From CAIMUS01 sp046347625 (GTDB lineage Bacteria; Pseudomonadota; Gammaproteobacteria; Competibacterales; Competibacteraceae), in the NCBI GenBank assembly GCA_046347625.1, contig JAXMFU010000005.1:248001-312000 (forward strand): a DNA stretch of 64,000 nt, read 5' to 3'. This document shows positions 10,004 to 18,500 of this stretch, piece by piece. Every line of letters starts with the position of its first letter. Position 1 is the first letter of the stretch. The position numbers and the translations under genes are program-made. Under the pieces are notes generated by a model, which was given only the letters and a program-made list of their open reading frames with translations, was not told the DNA's origin and ran no database searches.

Positions 10004-10058
10004 GTTGAAGAGGAGCATCGGAGGGTCAAAAGGTAAGCCTTGACCTCATTTCCACAAA

Positions 10059-10298
10059 TTAAACCAGTTCCAGAATTTTTTCTGCCACGCCTCTACCCGC
10101 GGTAGGTAGAGGCAAGGGCTTGCCGTCCTTTTTGAGGATTGCAATCCATTCGTCAACAATTTGGCATAGCTCTGTATAAACCTGAGCTTCGTCATCACCA
10201 TGGCAACAAGGGCCGATAATACCTGGGCATTGGCCTATAAAGCAGTTATCTTGATCGGACCACTCAACGATCTTGACGTAGTTAGCACTCTCTTTCAT
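10059..10298 (-). CDS. hicB: HicB-family antitoxin
   Basis: This 79-residue protein has the HicB partial RNase-H-like fold, visible as YVKIVEWSDQDNCFIGQCPGI followed by a helix rich in acidic residues. The short C-terminus lacks an obvious DNA-binding domain. In HicAB modules HicB binds and neutralises the HicA mRNA interferase. The ATG overlaps the expected hicA stop (ATGA), the normal hicA–hicB arrangement, but hicA itself is broken here, so this is an antitoxin left without its toxin. It could still buffer other HicA toxins, such as the one at 15.1–15.3 kb; that is speculative. Confidence 0.8.
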   Translation of the reverse strand: MKESANYVKIVEWSDQDNCFIGQCPGIIGPCCHGDDEAQVYTELCQIVDEWIAILKKDGKPLPLPTAGRGVAEKILELV

Positions 10299-10491
10299 TG
10301 CTGTGACTCCTGAATTTTCTTCATCACTTCACGTATCTGATAAGGTTTGGCATCATCGCCAAGCTGACCTGAGATAGTAATACGAGTACCTTTCGGGTGT
10401 TCATAGTTCCTGTGACTTCCCTTTTACCGCCTCAATTGACAAAGCCTGCTCTTTCCAATTCTCGAACCAGTTCTCTGATTTTAGGAGGCAT
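10295..10491 (-). pseudogene. hicA: hicA toxin remnant (nonsense plus frameshift)
   Basis: The minus strand begins MPPKIRELVRELERAGFVN, a typical HicA start, then hits TGA where the family has Arg or a related residue. Past the stop, one frame gives GGK. After a two-base excess (or one-base loss) around 10415–10420 another frame gives SHRNYEHPKGTRITISGQL, which contains the conserved HicA active-site histidine region. The tail MKKIQESQQ ends in TGA overlapping hicB. With one stop and one frameshift the toxin cannot be made. HicA family members are about 60–80 residues, and the remnant spans exactly that length. Confidence 0.85.
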
Positions 10492-10517
10492 ACTTGCTAT
10501 TGTCCTACGTGCCCGGT

Positions 10518-10609
10518 CGTAGGCCGGAATAAGCGGAGCTTGCGGAGCGTTTCCGGCGTTCCTGGGATGCCGGAAACGGCCGCCGGTGGCGGCCTTATTC
10601 CGGCCTACG
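10518..10609. repeat. Imperfect palindrome upstream of the hicA remnant
   Basis: CGTAGGCCGGAATAAG at the left and its exact complement CTTATTCCGGCCTACG at the right bracket a GC-rich centre that itself contains inverted TTTCCGGCGTTCC / GGATGCCGGAAA-type arms. It looks like a dispersed REP- or MITE-like element lying between purC and hicA. Confidence 0.7.
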
Positions 10610-10629
10610 GCAGCTATTTTAAGCATTCC

Positions 10630-11532
10630 TCACTCCGTCAACTGCCGTAATGCTTCCCTATATTTCTCGGCGGTCCGGGTTATGATTTCATCCGGCAATT
10701 CCGGTCCCGGCGCCTGTTTATTCCAGTCCAGCGTTTCCAGATAATCACGCACGAACTGTTTGTCGAAGCTGGGCGGATTCACTCCCGGCTGATATTGATC
10801 CGCCGGCCAGAAACGGGAGGAATCAGGGGTAAAAATTTCATCCATTAATACCAGACTGCTGTCTTCGTCCCGGCCGAATTCGAATTTAGTATCGGCGATA
10901 ATAATCCCGCGTTCCAGGGCATAATCGGCGGCGGCTCGATACAGACGAAGGCTGACCTCACGCACCTGTTCGGCCAATTCCCGACCCAGCAGTTCCACCG
11001 TCCGCTCGAAGCTTACGTTTTCATCGTGCGCGCCTTGGGCGGCCTTGGTAGAAGGTGTATAGATGGGTTCGGGCAGTTTTGCGCCCAATTTCAGGTTCGG
11101 CGGCAGCGGAATGCCGCAGACCGCGCCCGTGCGCTGGTAATCCTTCCAGCCAGAACCGATCAGATAACCCCGGACAATGGCCTCCACCGGCAGCGCCTTG
11201 AGCCGTTTGACCACCACCGCCCGGTCCGCCACTTTGGCGCGTTCGGTGGGATCCGGCAGGGTCTGCTCCAGTGTTTTTTCGGCCCGCTCCAGATGGTTTG
11301 GGATGATCTCACGGGTACGCTCGAACCAGAAATTGGACAGGGCGGTGAGTATCGCCCCCTTGCCGGGAATCGCGGTGGGCAGCACCACATCGAAGGCGGA
11401 CAGGCGATCGCTGGCCACAATCAGCCAGTGTCTGTCGTCCACCTGGTAGATATCGCGCACTTTACCGCGGTAGATCAGGGGCAGACTGCCGATCTCGGGT
11501 TCGGGGACCGGACGGGTGGACAGTGGGTTCAT
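10630..11532 (-). CDS. purC: Phosphoribosylaminoimidazole-succinocarboxamide synthase
   Basis: Purine biosynthesis enzyme that joins aspartate to CAIR using ATP to form SAICAR, in the cytoplasm. Clear family signatures include LIYRGKVRDIYQVDD at the N-terminus, SDRLSAFDVVLP, and EFGRDEDSSLVLMDEIFTPDSSRFWP. At 300 residues it belongs to the longer class of PurC enzymes rather than the roughly 240-residue E. coli type. The start ATG lies just after an 18-unit heptamer array that occupies the normal promoter-proximal position. No other purine genes are next to it. Confidence 0.97.
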   Translation of the reverse strand: MNPLSTRPVPEPEIGSLPLIYRGKVRDIYQVDDRHWLIVASDRLSAFDVVLPTAIPGKGAILTALSNFWFERTREIIPNHLERAEKTLEQTLPDPTERAKVADRAVVVKRLKALPVEAIVRGYLIGSGWKDYQRTGAVCGIPLPPNLKLGAKLPEPIYTPSTKAAQGAHDENVSFERTVELLGRELAEQVREVSLRLYRAAADYALERGIIIADTKFEFGRDEDSSLVLMDEIFTPDSSRFWPADQYQPGVNPPSFDKQFVRDYLETLDWNKQAPGPELPDEIITRTAEKYREALRQLTE

Positions 11533-11540
11533 AGCGTTAA

Positions 11541-11666
11541 CCTTTAGCCTTTAGTCTTTAGCCTTTAGTCTTTAGCCTTTAGTCTTTAGCCTTTAGCCTT
11601 TAGCCTTTAGCCTTTAGCCTTTAGCCTTTAGCCTTTAACCTTTAACCTTTAACCTTTAACCTTTAG
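11541..11666. repeat. 18-copy heptanucleotide array upstream of purC
   Basis: Eighteen consecutive 7-bp units run from 11541 to 11666. Eleven are CCTTTAG, three TCTTTAG (interspersed near the left end) and four CCTTTAA (near the right end). The first unit starts 9 bp upstream of the purC ATG, so on the purC-sense strand the array lies in the leader or promoter region. A related but inverted array is at 53409–53496. Simple-sequence arrays this long are prone to slip and could alter spacing upstream of purC. Confidence 0.95.
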
Positions 11667-11768
11667 CCTTTTTGCAACGACGCGAAGCGGAAACAGTCGA
11701 AGGAATAAGGTTTGCAATTCAGGAAAGCTGTTGACATTGTAGCGCGACTCGTACCGTTGGCGACAAGC

Positions 11769-12428
11769 ATGAATATTCCCAGCCATTTACTGCCTCCCGA
11801 TTGGCTATTCTTCGCCGATGTAGTGGGCGCCGTGGTGCTCTGGCAGGCCATCCGCTATGCCCCCTGGCGGCAGTTGCGTGCCGCCGGGTTGCAGCAGTTG
11901 TTTGCCGGGTCCGTGGTGGCGTTGCTGCTGCTATGGAATCTGAGCGCCGCCCTGAAGCCGGGCCTGGGTTTTCACTTTTTAGGTGTGACGGTATTCACGC
12001 TCATGTTCGGTTGGTCGTTCGGGGTGCTTGGTGTCGGTCTGGCGGCGTTGGGATTGGCGCTCAAGGGAGGCGGACTGGCGGTGTTGGCGCTGAACGCTCT
12101 GATTTTCGGGGTATTGCCGGTATCGGTGAGCTATCTGGTCTATCAATGGGTGGACCGCCGCTTGCCCCATCATATTTTTATCTATATCTATCTATGCGCC
12201 TTTCTAGGGGCCATGCTGGCCGCCGGCTGCGCGGTCCTCGCCATGGTGGGACTACTGGTCGCCAATAATGTCTATTCCTTCGATGAGATTGCGCGGTCTT
12301 ATCTGCCGTTCCTACCGTTATTTTTATTTCCGGAGGGCTTTTTGAACGGTATGTTGATTACGGTCTTCATTGGGATACGGCCTCACTGGTTGAAAACTTT
12401 CGACGATGAGTCTTATTTGAATCGCTGA
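11769..12428 (+). CDS. CbiM-like energy-coupling permease family membrane protein
   Basis: This 219-residue integral membrane protein has about six hydrophobic helices. It fits the CbiM/energy-coupling-factor permease group common in gammaproteobacteria: an N-terminal MNIPSHLLPPDW segment, a glycine-rich central helix pair, and the ending FPEGFLNGMLITV, which matches the CbiM C-terminal helix. The CbiM family imports cobalt or nickel together with CbiN/Q/O. No ATPase or T-component is adjacent, so the substrate is unknown. The start at 11769 is chosen because the upstream in-frame extension is not hydrophobic and lies in repeat-proximal sequence. creA follows 13 nt after its stop. Confidence 0.75.
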   Translation: MNIPSHLLPPDWLFFADVVGAVVLWQAIRYAPWRQLRAAGLQQLFAGSVVALLLLWNLSAALKPGLGFHFLGVTVFTLMFGWSFGVLGVGLAALGLALKGGGLAVLALNALIFGVLPVSVSYLVYQWVDRRLPHHIFIYIYLCAFLGAMLAAGCAVLAMVGLLVANNVYSFDEIARSYLPFLPLFLFPEGFLNGMLITVFIGIRPHWLKTFDDESYLNR

Positions 12429-12441
12429 CGAGGGAGTCACT

Positions 12442-12921
12442 ATGCAACATTTTCAAGGTTTCCTGCTATCTGGTTTACTGCTCGGCACGTTGGCTGCCGG
12501 CGGCAGTCACGCCGATGAAATCGGCAGTGTCGATACGGCGTTTAAATTACTGGGCCCGAATCACAAGATCGTGGTCGAGGCCTTCGACGATCCCAAGGTC
12601 ACGGGCGTGACCTGCTATCTGAGTCGTGCCCAAACCGGTGGCATCAAGGGCGGATTGGGGTTGGCCGAGGATACCTCGGATGCCTCCATTGCCTGTCGGC
12701 AGATGGGGCCGATCACGATCAAGGAGTCCTTCAAGGAAGGCGAGGAAGTGTTCAGCGAGCGGCGCTCTATCTTATTCAAGCGCCTGCATGTGGTCAGGTT
12801 TTCCGACAAGCCTCGCAATGCACTGGTCTATCTGGTGTATAGCGACAAGATCATCGAAGGCTCGCCCAAGAATTCGGTGTCGGCGGTGTCGATCATGCCC
12901 TGGCCGACGGCGGCGAAATGA
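12442..12921 (+). CDS. creA: CreA family protein
   Basis: This 159-residue secreted protein has a cleavable signal ending around GGSHADEIG. Family hallmarks are the GSVDTAFKLLGPNHKI segment and the VTGVTCYLSRAQTGGIKGGLGLAED segment, followed by ACRQMGPI. CreA is a widespread periplasmic protein of unknown biochemical role, named from the E. coli creABCD operon. Length matches the family. The start has a GAGGGAG ribosome site. It is probably co-transcribed with the preceding permease (13-nt gap) and converges on the next gene. Confidence 0.92.
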   Translation: MQHFQGFLLSGLLLGTLAAGGSHADEIGSVDTAFKLLGPNHKIVVEAFDDPKVTGVTCYLSRAQTGGIKGGLGLAEDTSDASIACRQMGPITIKESFKEGEEVFSERRSILFKRLHVVRFSDKPRNALVYLVYSDKIIEGSPKNSVSAVSIMPWPTAAK

Positions 12922-12928
12922 AATTTTT

Positions 12929-13618
12929 TCACCGCAGCACCAGCCAGATCTGATACAAACCGAAGGCGGTCACCATAAGGCCGGCGGAGCTTCTGACCCA
13001 GGGCTTACGCACCAGTTTGGATAGTGCGGCGGCGAAGGCGCCCATGGCCAGCAGTGTCGGCAAGGTGCCCAGGCCGAAGCTGAGCATCAGCAGACCGCCC
13101 TGAAGGGCGCTGCCGGCGCTGATCGCCCAGATCAGTACGCTATAGACCAAGCCGCAGGGCAGCCAGCCCCAGACCAGTCCCATGCCCAACGCCTGAACGG
13201 GCGTGCGCACCGGCAGCAGGCGTCGTCCGAATGGTTCGATCCGCCGCCATAGCATCCCGCCGGCCTGTTCCACTTGAAGCAGCAATCCCCGCCACCAGCC
13301 GGCCAGATAGAGACCCAAAAGTATCAGGAACAGGCCGGCGATGATCTGCAAAATCTGCTGGCCATGATGGACGGCGGTGAGATTGGCCGCCCAGGCGCCA
13401 ATCCCGCCGGCCAGAATTCCAGCCAGGGTGTAACTGGCGATGCGCCCGGCGTTGTAGGCCAGAAGATAGGGCAGCATGGATGGAAAACGGGCGCGGGTGG
13501 CGGGAGGCAGACCCAGAGTCAGCGCACCGACGATGCCGCCGCACATCCCTACACAGTGAACGCCGCCCAGCAGGGCGACCAGAAAGGCGGCAAGATAGCT
13601 GGTTTCGGTGGCGAGCAT
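12929..13618 (-). CDS. SafE/UreH-like sulfite exporter family membrane protein
   Basis: This 229-residue protein has about six membrane helices. The N-terminus carries LGGVHCVGMCGGIVGAL, the conserved His/Cys signature of the UreH-like (DsbD-related, TauE/SafE-annotated) family. Members often sit near cytochrome oxidase or copper-handling genes and are thought to move metal or reducing equivalents across the membrane. The nearest redox partner here is the di-haem peroxidase transcribed divergently from 13929. The gene ends 7 nt from the convergent creA stop. Confidence 0.8.
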   Translation of the reverse strand: MLATETSYLAAFLVALLGGVHCVGMCGGIVGALTLGLPPATRARFPSMLPYLLAYNAGRIASYTLAGILAGGIGAWAANLTAVHHGQQILQIIAGLFLILLGLYLAGWWRGLLLQVEQAGGMLWRRIEPFGRRLLPVRTPVQALGMGLVWGWLPCGLVYSVLIWAISAGSALQGGLLMLSFGLGTLPTLLAMGAFAAALSKLVRKPWVRSSAGLMVTAFGLYQIWLVLR

Positions 13619-13928
13619 AGCTTCTTTACAGCCGGATAGGTCAGCAGGTAGCTGAATAGTAGCATTTCGATCCTCATCCGATTCGGATTTTAATTGTTTA
13701 AAAATTATGGCAATTGACCAAAGTCAATGAAAATTACCTGGCATTTGTTTATCACTGCTACCCATCCGGCTCAGCTTATAACGCCTTAAAGCGAGCGAGA
13801 TGGGGGAAGGCACGTTGAAAACCAGGCAGCCCGGCCAGTCTTCCCTTAACCCAGAACCTCCCCCTTCAGAGTCGGATCGTATGAAGATGGGCAATGCCAA
13901 GCCTGGCCGGAATGGTGAGGTAGTAATC

Positions 13929-15035
13929 ATGATTAGAAGAACGCTACGGGTTTATCCACTGATCCTGTTATTGACCGCTGCGGGCAGCGCTCTGGCGCTC
14001 ACGCCTGAAGAGCAGTTGGGCAAATCCCTCTTTTTCGATACCAATCTCTCAACGCCCGCGGGCCAGTCTTGTGCCGCCTGTCATGCTCCCGGCGTTGGCT
14101 GGACCGGGCCTGACGAGGCGATCAACAAGGGTGGCGCAGTCTATGAGGGGGCGGTGCCGGGCCGCTTTGGCAACCGCAAGCCGCCTGCTGTGGCTTATGC
14201 CGGCGACAGTCCTATCTTGAGCCACGCGGCTCCGTTCGTCGGCGGCATGTTCTGGGACGGTCGGGCCACCGGTTGGAGGCTTGGTGATCCCCTGGCCGAA
14301 CAAGCCCAGGGACCGTTTCTGAATCCCCTGGAGCAGAACAACGCCAACCCGCAGGTCGTGATCGATAAAGTGCTGGCATCGGACTACAACGGTCTTTTCC
14401 AGGGGGTCTGTGCCGGCTACGCCGACAAATACGAGTGCATTGGCCGCGCGATCGCGGCTTATGAGAGATCCAAAGAGGTCAGCCAGTTTACCTCCAAGTA
14501 CGACTACTGGCTGAAGGGGCAAGCCAAGTTGACCGGCCAGGAGCAAAGGGGTCTGGAACTGTTCAACGGCAAAGCGAAGTGCGCCAACTGTCACGTGCCA
14601 CCGAACTTTACCGACTTCACCTACGATAACCTGGGCATACCGAAGAACCCCAAGAACCCATTCTACAATGAGATAGAGTGGAACCCGCTTGGCCAGGCTT
14701 GGGTCGATAAGGGTTTGGGTGAATTCCTGAAATCCATCGACGATCCAAATTATGCTCTGGAACTCGGCAAGCAGAAGGTCCCGACCCTGCGCAACGTGGC
14801 TCTGCGGCCCGACAAGAAGTTCGTGAAGGCATACGGCCATAACGGTTTCTTCAAAAGTCTCGAGGCTATCGTCCACTTCTACAATACGAGAGACATTCCT
14901 AGCGCTGGGTGGCCGCCCCCAGAAATGGTGAACAACATTAACACGACCGAGGTGGGTAACCTTGGGTTGAATCACGGGGAAGAACTCGCCATCGTCGCCT
15001 TCCTGAAGACTCTCTCGGACGGCTATAAGCCTTAA
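13929..15035 (+). CDS. Di-haem cytochrome c peroxidase (MauG/CcpA family)
   Basis: This 368-residue periplasmic enzyme has signal peptide MIRRTLRVYPLILLLTAAGS. It has two c-type haem sites, CAACH at residues 48–52 and CANCH at about 218–222, plus a YGHNGFFKSLEAIVHFYN segment typical of MauG-like di-haem peroxidases. Members reduce hydrogen peroxide or oxidise partner proteins. The start was chosen because the signal peptide begins here and a GAGG-type ribosome site precedes it; upstream in-frame Met codons would give an unlikely N-terminal extension. No mau genes are nearby, so the substrate is unknown. Confidence 0.92.
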   Translation: MIRRTLRVYPLILLLTAAGSALALTPEEQLGKSLFFDTNLSTPAGQSCAACHAPGVGWTGPDEAINKGGAVYEGAVPGRFGNRKPPAVAYAGDSPILSHAAPFVGGMFWDGRATGWRLGDPLAEQAQGPFLNPLEQNNANPQVVIDKVLASDYNGLFQGVCAGYADKYECIGRAIAAYERSKEVSQFTSKYDYWLKGQAKLTGQEQRGLELFNGKAKCANCHVPPNFTDFTYDNLGIPKNPKNPFYNEIEWNPLGQAWVDKGLGEFLKSIDDPNYALELGKQKVPTLRNVALRPDKKFVKAYGHNGFFKSLEAIVHFYNTRDIPSAGWPPPEMVNNINTTEVGNLGLNHGEELAIVAFLKTLSDGYKP

Positions 15036-15057
15036 TCCGTATCTCTGATTATTTCAT

Positions 15058-15090
15058 GTAGGGTGCGCTACGCTACGCTAACGCACCCTG
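15058..15090. repeat. Short palindrome after the peroxidase gene
   Basis: GGGTGCG and CGCACCC arms enclose two CTACG(CTA) units. It lies between two convergent genes. It could act as a weak bidirectional terminator but lacks a T-run, and similar GCTACGCTACG strings recur elsewhere in the window (20.2, 22.4 and 55.0 kb). Confidence 0.5.
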
Positions 15091-15098
15091 CTATTCTG

Positions 15099-15326
15099 TC
15101 AATCCGTACTTAAAAACTTTTCAGGTGCAATACCTGCCTGTCGGAGAATGGCGTGTAGCGTGCCTTCTGGCATATCGCCGGGATGATTGGGAATAGTGGT
15201 ATAACGATGCGTGGTTGGGTTATACCAGATTTCGTGAGATCCCGCCGCCTGGCGGTCGAATTCGAAACCCAATCGTTTGAGCCGCTGCACGATATCGCGA
15301 TACCGAAACCCTGCAAGTCGCCCCAT
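15099..15326 (-). CDS. hicA: HicA-family mRNA interferase toxin
   Basis: This 75-residue protein has the dsRNA-binding-like HicA/YcfA fold. FRYRDIVQRLKRLGFEF is the N-terminal helix, and GSHEIWYNPTTHRYTTIP carries the catalytic histidine. HPGDMPEGTLHAILRQAGI is the conserved C-terminal region. It cleaves mRNA when free of its antitoxin. The start codon directly abuts the stop of the upstream hicB, an order (antitoxin first) seen in many HicBA loci. Unlike the copy at 10.3 kb, this module is intact. Confidence 0.93.
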   Translation of the reverse strand: MGRLAGFRYRDIVQRLKRLGFEFDRQAAGSHEIWYNPTTHRYTTIPNHPGDMPEGTLHAILRQAGIAPEKFLSTD

Positions 15327-15557
15327 TTAACTGCCAACCACCAGCGGATAATCAAAGGATTCTCCAGCATCTCGCAGATGCAGCTGTCCCTTCCGCTCGC
15401 GCTGGGCTTCCAGGAGTTTCCGCGCCACATCGCGAGCGATTTCCAGGGTTTCGCTAATGGTACGTCCCTGAGCGACCAGGCCGGGGATGTCGTCCGAGGT
15501 GGCTAGATAGACACCTTCGGGCAATTTTTCGATATGCAGATTAATGACATATTCCAT
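15327..15557 (-). CDS. hicB: HicB-family antitoxin
   Basis: This 76-residue antitoxin matches HicB: YVINLHIEKLPEGVYLATSDDIPGLVAQGRTISETLEIARDVA is the canonical strand–strand–helix fold. No ribbon-helix-helix domain follows, so autoregulation may rely on another part of the protein. It is immediately followed, with no gap, by the hicA toxin. It starts 11 nt after the stop of the large methyltransferase gene upstream, so the module may be read with that operon. Confidence 0.92.
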   Translation of the reverse strand: MEYVINLHIEKLPEGVYLATSDDIPGLVAQGRTISETLEIARDVARKLLEAQRERKGQLHLRDAGESFDYPLVVGS

Positions 15558-15568
15558 AAGCTGATTCT

Positions 15569-18500
15569 CTATGGTTGGCGGTTTGATAAGGTTTGCACCT
15601 CACCTTCGATAATCCGCACGCTTTCCAGCGAGCCTAACGAGTACAGACAATCCTTTACCGGATGGTTCGGCTCATTCAGGCGCTCGAAGGTTTCCTGGAT
15701 GACCGCAAGCCGCTGGTTTTCCGGGATGCTGCCGATTGCGGGCAGGTTGGCGTCTTCAACGAGCTTGAATAAAGTCAGGTTTCGGGCTTGCAGTTCGTCG
15801 GGGAAGAAGAGTTCATAGACGAGGCCGTTGAGGAGGTGCTCGAAGTATTTAGTAATAATAGGATTGATTTTTATTTCGTCTCTGTTCATGAAAAGCAAAT
15901 ATTCAACAATTGAACTACTTAATTTTGATTGGTTCGCAGTGATAGCAGGAATGGGAATCTGCTCACAGTATCGAGCAATAAAGCGATAATAGCCATTTTG
16001 AATTTGAGGGCTAATATGTGAATAGAACCATGCACAAACATTACTATTTAAAAATGCAAGAAGATATTTTCTTGTAGTAGGGATTATGTAGGCAGTATTG
16101 GCAAAATAATTTCCATAGTTATCCCAGCTAAACTGAGGAGATACTGCGATATCTGGATAAACAATTTTCGACTGCTCAAACTCCTGCCAATAAGCAATAT
16201 TATCCTGAATCTCGTACCATGCATAACTTCCTGGCTTACGCCCTCCTGGGACGCCTGGCATAAGGCGTTTTTTGAATGGCAAGAGGTGTCCATGGATGGC
16301 TGGATACTTTTTAATATCGATTCCACGGCGAGTGAATATCAGCCATAAATCATGCGAATCCACCCGCCACCGCTTCACATCCCGTCCACGCAAAAAGGGT
16401 TTGATGATTTCGGCGGAGGAGGGGTGCTCGGCGATAAGCCGGTCGCGGGTTTGGCGGTCGATCACAAAAGCCTCGTTAAGGCCAGTCAGAATGCCGCGAT
16501 AGAACCGCCCTTTGCAGTAATCGCCCAAAGGCATGCCGGCGGCGCGGATGCGTTCCAGCAGCTTGAGTTTGACATTGCTCTCCAACCGCCAACCGTCCGC
16601 TTTGAAACTGCTTTGCGGCAAGGTGAAACTCTGCCGGCAGAATATCTCGATGAATTGTTCCACCGGCGGTCCCGGTTGCCAATTGAGCACACGAACCGTC
16701 GCGGAATCCGCGCTTGTAATCGGATTGCCGGTTTTCTCGGCTTTGCGCAATACGACAATGCAGGGGTAGGCAATCGCGGTAAATACCGGCGCATCGCCGA
16801 AATCGATAATCTGCAACAATTGCGCCTGCTTGGTCAGCCAGCCGCGCAGCTTTTCACCATAGGCCGAGCGAAACCATTTGTTCGAGGAAATAAAGCTGAA
16901 GGCCCCGCCGGGTTTCAGCAGTTGCAAACCCCGTTCGTAGAAATAAACATACAGATCGGCGGTGCCGGTGTAGCAATCGTAATGCTCCTTGAATTTGGAC
17001 TTCAAATGCTTGATCTGTTCCTGCCGCACATACGGCGGATTGCCGATCACTACATCGAAGCCTTCTTTGATCGAAAACATCCAGGCCGGATCGAAAAAAT
17101 TGGCGTGGGCGTTCTGATCATAAGGGCTCCAGTTTGCCAGTAACGCGGCGGTCTGTCCCGGCAGACCGCTGGCCTCCAATGTCGTGGCGATTTCCTGCCG
17201 TAATTCCGCATCCCGCTGGCGGCAACGCGCTTTCTTCTCCGGCGTGCGGGCATTGAAATGATCGTGCCGTGTCAATTCCAGCGCCTCCCGCAGGCGCTTG
17301 ATTCTATCGTCGAACAAATCGAACTGATGCTGCTGCAAACGTTCCATCGGCACCAGCGCATCCGCCGCCACGATTTTGGTATCCAGATTCGGCAGTGGCC
17401 GTATCCCGTAATTCGGCGCGGTCGGATCGACATTTTGATCGACAATTAGGGCAATAAAGAAACGCAAGCGGGCAATCTGACAGGCAATCGGCTGGATATC
17501 TACGCCATAAATACCATTCTCGATCAAATACAGCTTGCGGGCAAAATCGAGGGCATGAAAGCGGAAATCGAACGACCGTTCGATATCGTCGATGCGGGCA
17601 TCCACCTCACGCAAAGCGTTTTCCCGGTTCACCTCATCCTGCATCTGTTCGGCCAATTGCCGATCCTGCCGTGCCCGCTCCAACTGCTGCGCCTTCCAGC
17701 GGCGGTTATTGGGATCGAGTTTGCCAAGCAGATCGACCAGACGATGCAGGGCACCCATCGGAAAAGCACCCGAACCACAGGCCGGATCGAGAATTTTGAC
17801 ACGGTCAATGGCGGCAATCAGTACTTCCGTTTCCGTTGGTGAAAACGGATTCTGCAATTCATCGGCGGATGCGGCGAATAATCGATGCAGGCGGGCCCTC
17901 ACCCCCGACCCCTCTCCCGCCAGCGGGCGAGGGGAGTTAATCGTTACCAGCGATGTGCCTTCTTCCTCAACCGATAGTGTAATACCGGACTTTACAAGGG
18001 AAGTTTCCAGCCAGGCAATCAGCGCCTCGTCTACCATGTAATTGACGATCTCCCTTGGCGTATAGAAAGATCCCGTGGCTTTTCGCGCCGTGGTGCGGGT
18101 ATCCTCGTTATAAGACGCCAACAGATTCTCGAATACCTTTCCCAGTAGCTCCGGGTCGAGTGCAATTTCCTGCTCCAGCGGCGTGTTTTCCTCGATAGTG
18201 AATTTATAACGCGACAGAATGCCGATAATGCCCCGGACCTTTTCTTTCTTCCGCCGTTTATCGTCATAAACCCGGCTTAAATCGATGTCCCGTTCGTCAC
18301 CGAAGAAAAGCTCATTGGGCAGACACAGCCGATTGCCCAGTTCTTCCGAGAAATCGTCCAGCCGTATATTGGACCGGTTCTCGACAGTGCGAAAAACCTG
18401 ATCCAGGCAATCGAACAGACCGCCGTTGACAAACGGAACCTGTTTGAGCCGTTCCAGCAATTCATTGGGGCGAAGCAGGACGCTACGATAACGGTAAAGA

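Noticed and set aside
11541..11666. Possible CRISPR array
   Set aside because: The units are contiguous 7-mers without spacers, and no cas genes are present.
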